Source of the DNA: a virus
DNA length: 55,665 nt
IMG/VR virus record: IMGVR_UViG_3300030098_002838
Location: 1-55,665 of that record
Strand: one strand, 5' to 3'
Part shown: positions 52,301-55,665 of the stretch, in pieces
Layout of the letters: each line of letters starts with the position of its first letter
Position numbering within the stretch: position 1 is the stretch's first letter
Notes under the pieces: model-generated
What the model was told of the DNA's origin: nothing
Seen by the model: only the letters and a program-made list of their open reading frames with translations
The model's database searches: none
Translations under genes and position numbers: made by a program

Positions 52301-55300
52301 CAGAACCAAAAGATGCAGAAAGTCAAGCTAAAAAAAGATTTCATGATGTTGGAAAAAGTTATGATGAAGATTCTCCTGTAGCAACTAAGAAAGTTATTGA
52401 AAAAGCAATGAAAGATATTATGGGGCCACATGCTCCAGATGTTGAATCTGTTCTTGTTAATGAAATTAAAGAAAATCCTAACGCAGTTGGTTCTTATGTT
52501 GATGGTATGTTGCAATTTGTATTGGGTGAAGCTACTGAACAGACAGCAGTCCATGAACCAGTTCATTGGTTTTTAAATAGAATACTTACTGAAGAAGAAT
52601 ATGCTTTCTTAGCAGAAGAGTTTAAGGGTGAAAATCCTATAGAAACAGAAGAAAATATGGCTGATGCAGCTACTCAATTCTATTTTGATAGTAAAACATT
52701 TGTTGGAAAAATAAAGAACATACTAAAGAGATTCTGGAAAGCAGTACAAGCATTTTTTGATAGTTCAATAAATGATGAAATGACTGTGTTTGATTTGTTT
52801 AGCAGAATAGGTAGAGACTTTGAGGAAAAAGTATATAAAGACAATTTTGATGCTTTAAATATTAATACATCATTGGTTGAATTAAATACAAGCCAAATGA
52901 CTAAAATAGAATCACCAGAAGCAGATGTAAAAACATATAATGATTTATTTAAAAAACCCAAGAGTGAATATACTCCAAGAGATAGAAAAATATTTAACCA
53001 TATTCATAGCGACTTACCAACAATAAGAAGCTCTTCTAGTTTACCAAAGTTACCTATAAATCAAAATGTTCTTAAACAAGCAATGGATACTCCATTTGCT
53101 TATAGATTTGTAGAAAATATATTAAAAATGGGAAACAAAATAAGTCTATCTCAACCATTTCCAACTAAAGGTATTTCTAAATATGAAAAATATGCTGTTG
53201 ATAGATTATATAATGATATTATAGAAGATGCTGAATTTAAAGATAAAAAATCAATTGATACTGAAGACCTTGTAGATAAGTATGAAAATTATATACAACT
53301 AGAATTTCCTCTTAATTCTTATATGGTAAGATACCAAAAAGATAATTTAGATAAAGATGGAATGGCTTTTCCTATGCTTTATAAAAAATTTATTAGTAAA
53401 GATATAACAAAAGTTTATTCTGAAAGAATTATGACTACTGATGATAATTTTTATTTAGGACAACAACATGGATTTTATTTAGAAGGAACGATGGGTGAAA
53501 TGCCAACAGGAGCTCCAGTTCAAAAAATTAATGGATATGGATGGTTTGTTTATGTTGAACATGATGTTGCAAAAGGTTCGATTCAAATACCTCCAATAAA
53601 GCTGTCAATAATGTATGAAATACAAAGAGATATTGACAAAATGCTTATAAAGAAAAAAGAACCGCAAGAACAAATTGAACCTACAATAAGAGGATATACA
53701 AAAAAGGAAATAGAAAGAATAGAAAAAGGAGAAGTAATAACAACAGGTAAACAAATTACTTCATTAATGGAAGACTACGTAGCCATTGTTGAAAAAAGGA
53801 TTCAAACATCAATGCAATTTGCTGGCGAACAAGGATTAAGAAATTTTCTAAAAAGACCTTTTACATATACATCGCCTGAATGGCCAGATATAATAAGAGC
53901 AATTAAAAGTCCAACACTTGATGGTGTTGATATTGATATGATTATTAAGAAAGCTGGATATAAAAATAAAATTAAAACTTTTTTAGATGAAGCAAGTGAA
54001 GATGATAAAATAAAAATTAAAAAACAATATTATAATGGATATGTTGCAGAATTAAAAAACAGTTTAGATTTATTAAGAGAGAATGTTAAACAATCAACTA
54101 GGCACGCTGTTGCTGAAAGATTAGATACATCTCTTAGATGGCAAGTTGCTGGTTTGGTTAAAGAAGAATCAGAAAAACCTTACCATATTGCTAAGTTAGG
54201 TCGAGAAGTTACAAGTCAACCAGACTATATTTATTGGGATGGGAAATATGCTCCAGACGTTGTAGCTGATAAAATATTAGATGCTTTATCTCCATATTTA
54301 TCAGAACATGGTAAATTGTATAAAAGTAAAGTAAAAGATTTTACTAAAAAACTTGCTATTGGTACTTTACCTGGCGAAAAGGGAAGTATTCAACAACTTG
54401 AAAATCATAAGTCGTTTTATAAAATACGAGAAAATCAAGATTTTACTAATATATTATATCCATATAAAGATAAAGGAGAAGTTACACAAATTCCAGATAC
54501 TGCTCTTGTATCTTTGCCGATGGATAAAAACAAAAGAATATTAGCAGTAAAACAAATATTAACTAAAATAAGAATTAAACCTCAAGCAATAAAAAGACTT
54601 ATTTCTCAATTAGATAAATATGATAATTATTCAAATAAATTTAAAAATAAAGATGAACATTCAAAGGGAAACAAAGATGAAACTTTACAATTTAACGAAC
54701 CCGAATGGATAAAAATTGATGGAAATTATATTCAAAGAAAGTTTGTAAGTCCAGAAATAACTGATGATGTAAGTTTGTCAAGAGCTATTTTAACTGGATT
54801 GCTCCAAATGGAAAAATTTTTAAGAGCAATAGCTTATGATAGAGACCTAAATACAGTTTCTCATATAGGTAAAGAAACAAATTCAGGAATGTATCCTGAC
54901 CATAACATTTCACAATATGACGCATTTCATGAACAGTCCGTTGAAGATAGATTAAAATCGGAAAAATGGGATATAGAGGTAGGAGATTTAAAACAGCAAA
55001 GAAAAAATCTCATGTATGTGATTAATAGAGAAATCGGTTTAAAACAAAAACAAAAACAATCTGTAGACCGACAAATTGCAATTAGTAAAAGAAGAATAAA
55101 AGCACTAGAGTCTAGATATAGTTTATTTAAAAGGGATTTTAAAAATATTGACCAAGCTATTGATTCGTGGGTTAATGAAGGAAATAGGCAATTAAGAGGG
55201 CTTTTAAAAGATAAACATACTTTAGCATTATTAGCAGAATATGATTCAACAATGCTTGAATCTATAAATAAAATTAAATTAATGGCTGAGACAAAACAAG

Positions 55301-55665
55301 ACCCTCAGACAGAAAGATTTTTAAATGAAGCAAAGACATTTAGACAAAAACAAGTATATACATATATATTAAAAGCAAAAGACAGAGGAATTTCCTTTGC
55401 TGGTTTTGGAGGAGCAAAAGCACATTCAAAACTTGAAGCTCAACTTGATAAATTTGAATCCACTTCTAGATTATATTTAAATGATTTTGAATTAAATGAC
55501 CCATACAGAGTTAAAACATATGAAGAATATCAATTGAAAAAGGTTGGTGATGGTGGAAATTTAGCACTTGTTGATAAGATTTTTGGATTAACAGAAGGAA
55601 ATCATTTAAAAACAGATGATATGCTTTTAAAAGAACTTCGTTCAATGATTCCAGAACAAATTATT
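49351..55665 (+). CDS. Giant virion protein, N-terminal part (3,731 aa in all), with HEXXH peptidase motif
   Basis: The frame opens at ATG 49351 (MQPLPYFQLAREWQENLPDL) and is open to the window end; base 55558 equals base 1, in frame, so the protein continues at 1-4989. Residues 1-280 are polar. Residues about 288-330 are a Gly/Ala-rich hydrophobic stretch (WLDTLFGLVPSALAVLGGAA) that may cross a membrane. Residues 831-865 resemble a KOW/SH3 barrel (GKYTGQIGEVVKF). HEPVH at 1068-1072 (52552-52566) is an HEXXH zinc-protease motif within VHEPVHWFL. The remainder is helical. Virion polyvalent proteins often combine such a peptidase with other enzymes. Size is close to the 3,500-residue N4 virion polymerase. 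Confidence 0.8.
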   Translation, partial: MQPLPYFQLAREWQENLPDLWNDSGIYDLRYSDADGNFTRPYPEATIDSLSVEELPVIKHRIDNIIAAYPELKKYSLEHQPDYESTIGERFYYGAFDPIWNRGVEGAQSALSSGLGQLYSKDIYSANEFDNLISNYTDYHKDRKNWIDKGYITDEDEIAKIEDLGSWLEKVPDITERIKEGDKEYVKLNEFIPYSYDTKYTHKEFEGLVGTPVVERRMTDKQARSKTLNPIEEALKESADWLHNASRERAKQWLKEREGDIRFSAYQDHMSGKPAGFFANFVPNEYWLDTLFGLVPSALAVLGGAATGIATAKIAGPAAGAKVGTAVTLGLMTPMEATGEYQEAYEYALKKYGDEDVAKEIARNATATYLSIMAATEWLPTGRLMKMAMPAKAARVTAQGLNKSIYQKILHDPNLGSIMHQIGGTKGRRFAFHLQNATKQAFVEGMQEFTQYLGSVAVQSGYKDETFSDIYDPSEAASSMLGGIMFGGILGGGASVYGGKDAFKLAQAKLIGEEITQYGEISPEEIVGLRQTIVDGETVGEVVTKDMLEKEEADTKKKEYTGKPLYRQLPTEQQETDIVLRKAEPSLSGFVSELLSPRKAGRAAVPREEIEDKKLKTLVNKLDKFGPGRQAEKLVATLQQGGKDFVDSLEPEQRDKINSVLKGAIGNINKDVLDVVKNPDNLIEDVLAGKISIDYEIDKGSGKIATPHRKTALTIKDKGYVSDLTKDYEQQLIDEFGKTPSAKQASGWFSRNLRLDISEDMLKEEIQKDIEKQITQPSKEEIAKSLQSEAFKEFADQTFAKLEGDNIVDEKGNLEKGAKGLTAMVVSEDRYKGKYTGQIGEVVKFDKGANKVLMKMPDGKTIPFSVGTDIALTPESAEEQGVTVTAPIEETDIKEDVKAVDKKISQGVEEVLRLRDEVDKGAKAIEKAQAQRKTPPSMIPFVKMQKELSTMLKDPNIIKELKARGELESVQKFIEEDKPSPPPTEPKDAESQAKKRFHDVGKSYDEDSPVATKKVIEKAMKDIMGPHAPDVESVLVNEIKENPNAVGSYVDGMLQFVLGEATEQTAVHEPVHWFLNRILTEEEYAFLAEEFKGENPIETEENMADAATQFYFDSKTFVGKIKNILKRFWKAVQAFFDSSINDEMTVFDLFSRIGRDFEEKVYKDNFDALNINTSLVELNTSQMTKIESPEADVKTYNDLFKKPKSEYTPRDRKIFNHIHSDLPTIRSSSSLPKLPINQNVLKQAMDTPFAYRFVENILKMGNKISLSQPFPTKGISKYEKYAVDRLYNDIIEDAEFKDKKSIDTEDLVDKYENYIQLEFPLNSYMVRYQKDNLDKDGMAFPMLYKKFISKDITKVYSERIMTTDDNFYLGQQHGFYLEGTMGEMPTGAPVQKINGYGWFVYVEHDVAKGSIQIPPIKLSIMYEIQRDIDKMLIKKKEPQEQIEPTIRGYTKKEIERIEKGEVITTGKQITSLMEDYVAIVEKRIQTSMQFAGEQGLRNFLKRPFTYTSPEWPDIIRAIKSPTLDGVDIDMIIKKAGYKNKIKTFLDEASEDDKIKIKKQYYNGYVAELKNSLDLLRENVKQSTRHAVAERLDTSLRWQVAGLVKEESEKPYHIAKLGREVTSQPDYIYWDGKYAPDVVADKILDALSPYLSEHGKLYKSKVKDFTKKLAIGTLPGEKGSIQQLENHKSFYKIRENQDFTNILYPYKDKGEVTQIPDTALVSLPMDKNKRILAVKQILTKIRIKPQAIKRLISQLDKYDNYSNKFKNKDEHSKGNKDETLQFNEPEWIKIDGNYIQRKFVSPEITDDVSLSRAILTGLLQMEKFLRAIAYDRDLNTVSHIGKETNSGMYPDHNISQYDAFHEQSVEDRLKSEKWDIEVGDLKQQRKNLMYVINREIGLKQKQKQSVDRQIAISKRRIKALESRYSLFKRDFKNIDQAIDSWVNEGNRQLRGLLKDKHTLALLAEYDSTMLESINKIKLMAETKQDPQTERFLNEAKTFRQKQVYTYILKAKDRGISFAGFGGAKAHSKLEAQLDKFESTSRLYLNDFELNDPYRVKTYEEYQLKKVGDGGNLALVDKIFGLTEGNHLKTDDMLLKELRSMIPEQII
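55558..55665. repeat. Terminal overlap, right copy
   Basis: Identical to bases 1-108 except 55656 (A instead of G at base 99), a synonymous change in a glutamate codon. The polymorphism suggests the reads came from a mixed population. See the left copy. Confidence 0.9.

Noticed and set aside
1-55665. Avoidance of CCWGG (Dcm-type site)
   Set aside because: CCAGG and CCTGG occur, for example near 2849, 6012 and 7162.

Overview
The window is one complete or near-complete genome of a tailed double-stranded DNA phage, assembled as a circle. The last 108 bases (55558-55665) repeat the first 108 with one synonymous difference, and one open reading frame runs across the junction, so the unique length is about 55,557 bp. 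Base composition is AT-rich (about one third G+C by eye). Nearly every gene has a Shine-Dalgarno site (AAGGAG or GGAGG), so the host reads SD signals. There is no tape-measure, tail-tube or sheath gene. There is a P22-like portal, head-tail connector genes, a large tail hub protein, a tail fibre with a self-cleaving chaperone, and a block of very large internal virion proteins. This points to a short-tailed (podovirus-like) phage. I saw no integrase, lysogeny repressor, DNA polymerase, primase or tRNA. The host cannot be named from the sequence; a low-GC bacterium, perhaps aquatic, is a guess.

Layout. Two divergent blocks meet at about 22.4-22.6 kb and converge at about 8.67 kb. The leftward block (22.4 to 8.7 kb, minus strand) is early/replicative. 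It starts with about a dozen tiny genes (several membrane peptides, a lipoprotein, an HTH peptide) and a roughly 600-base non-coding region full of inverted repeats (19.18-19.80 kb). A recombination/replication set follows: Cas4-like Fe-S exonuclease, probable Rad52-type annealing protein, SSB-like protein, HTH regulator, DUF932 protein, adenine methyltransferase, DnaB helicase and RuvC-like resolvase. It ends in a clear intrinsic terminator. The rightward block (22.6 kb through the junction to 8.67 kb, plus strand) is late. It holds the terminase subunits with a zinc-ribbon phosphoesterase between them, an M15 endolysin, portal, scaffold, capsid, connector genes, tail fibre, a run of small membrane coiled-coil proteins (lysis), tail hub, three internal proteins, a giant 3,731-residue protein, and a 1,225-residue partner.

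Main discovery candidate. The giant protein carries, near its C-terminus, the signature of the catalytic double-psi beta-barrel of cellular-type (beta prime/YonO/QDE-1-like) RNA polymerases: an ADQDGD motif preceded by an RxP segment and a YDG segment and followed by an AVDxxK-like segment. It also carries an HEXXH metallopeptidase motif. Its place after the internal virion proteins suggests a polymerase packaged in the virion and injected, comparable in role to the phage N4 virion polymerase and to the polymerases of crAss-like phages. It could transcribe the leftward early block.

Two other genome-wide signals stand out. Reading the whole window I found no GATC and no GGWCC. Every Gly-Pro codon pair I checked is spelled GGC-CCN or GGG-CCN although the genome otherwise prefers GGA/GGT, as if the AvaII-type site is purged. 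Genes are packed with TAATG or ATGA stop-start overlaps, and this rule exposed about 15 small genes of 20-59 codons.
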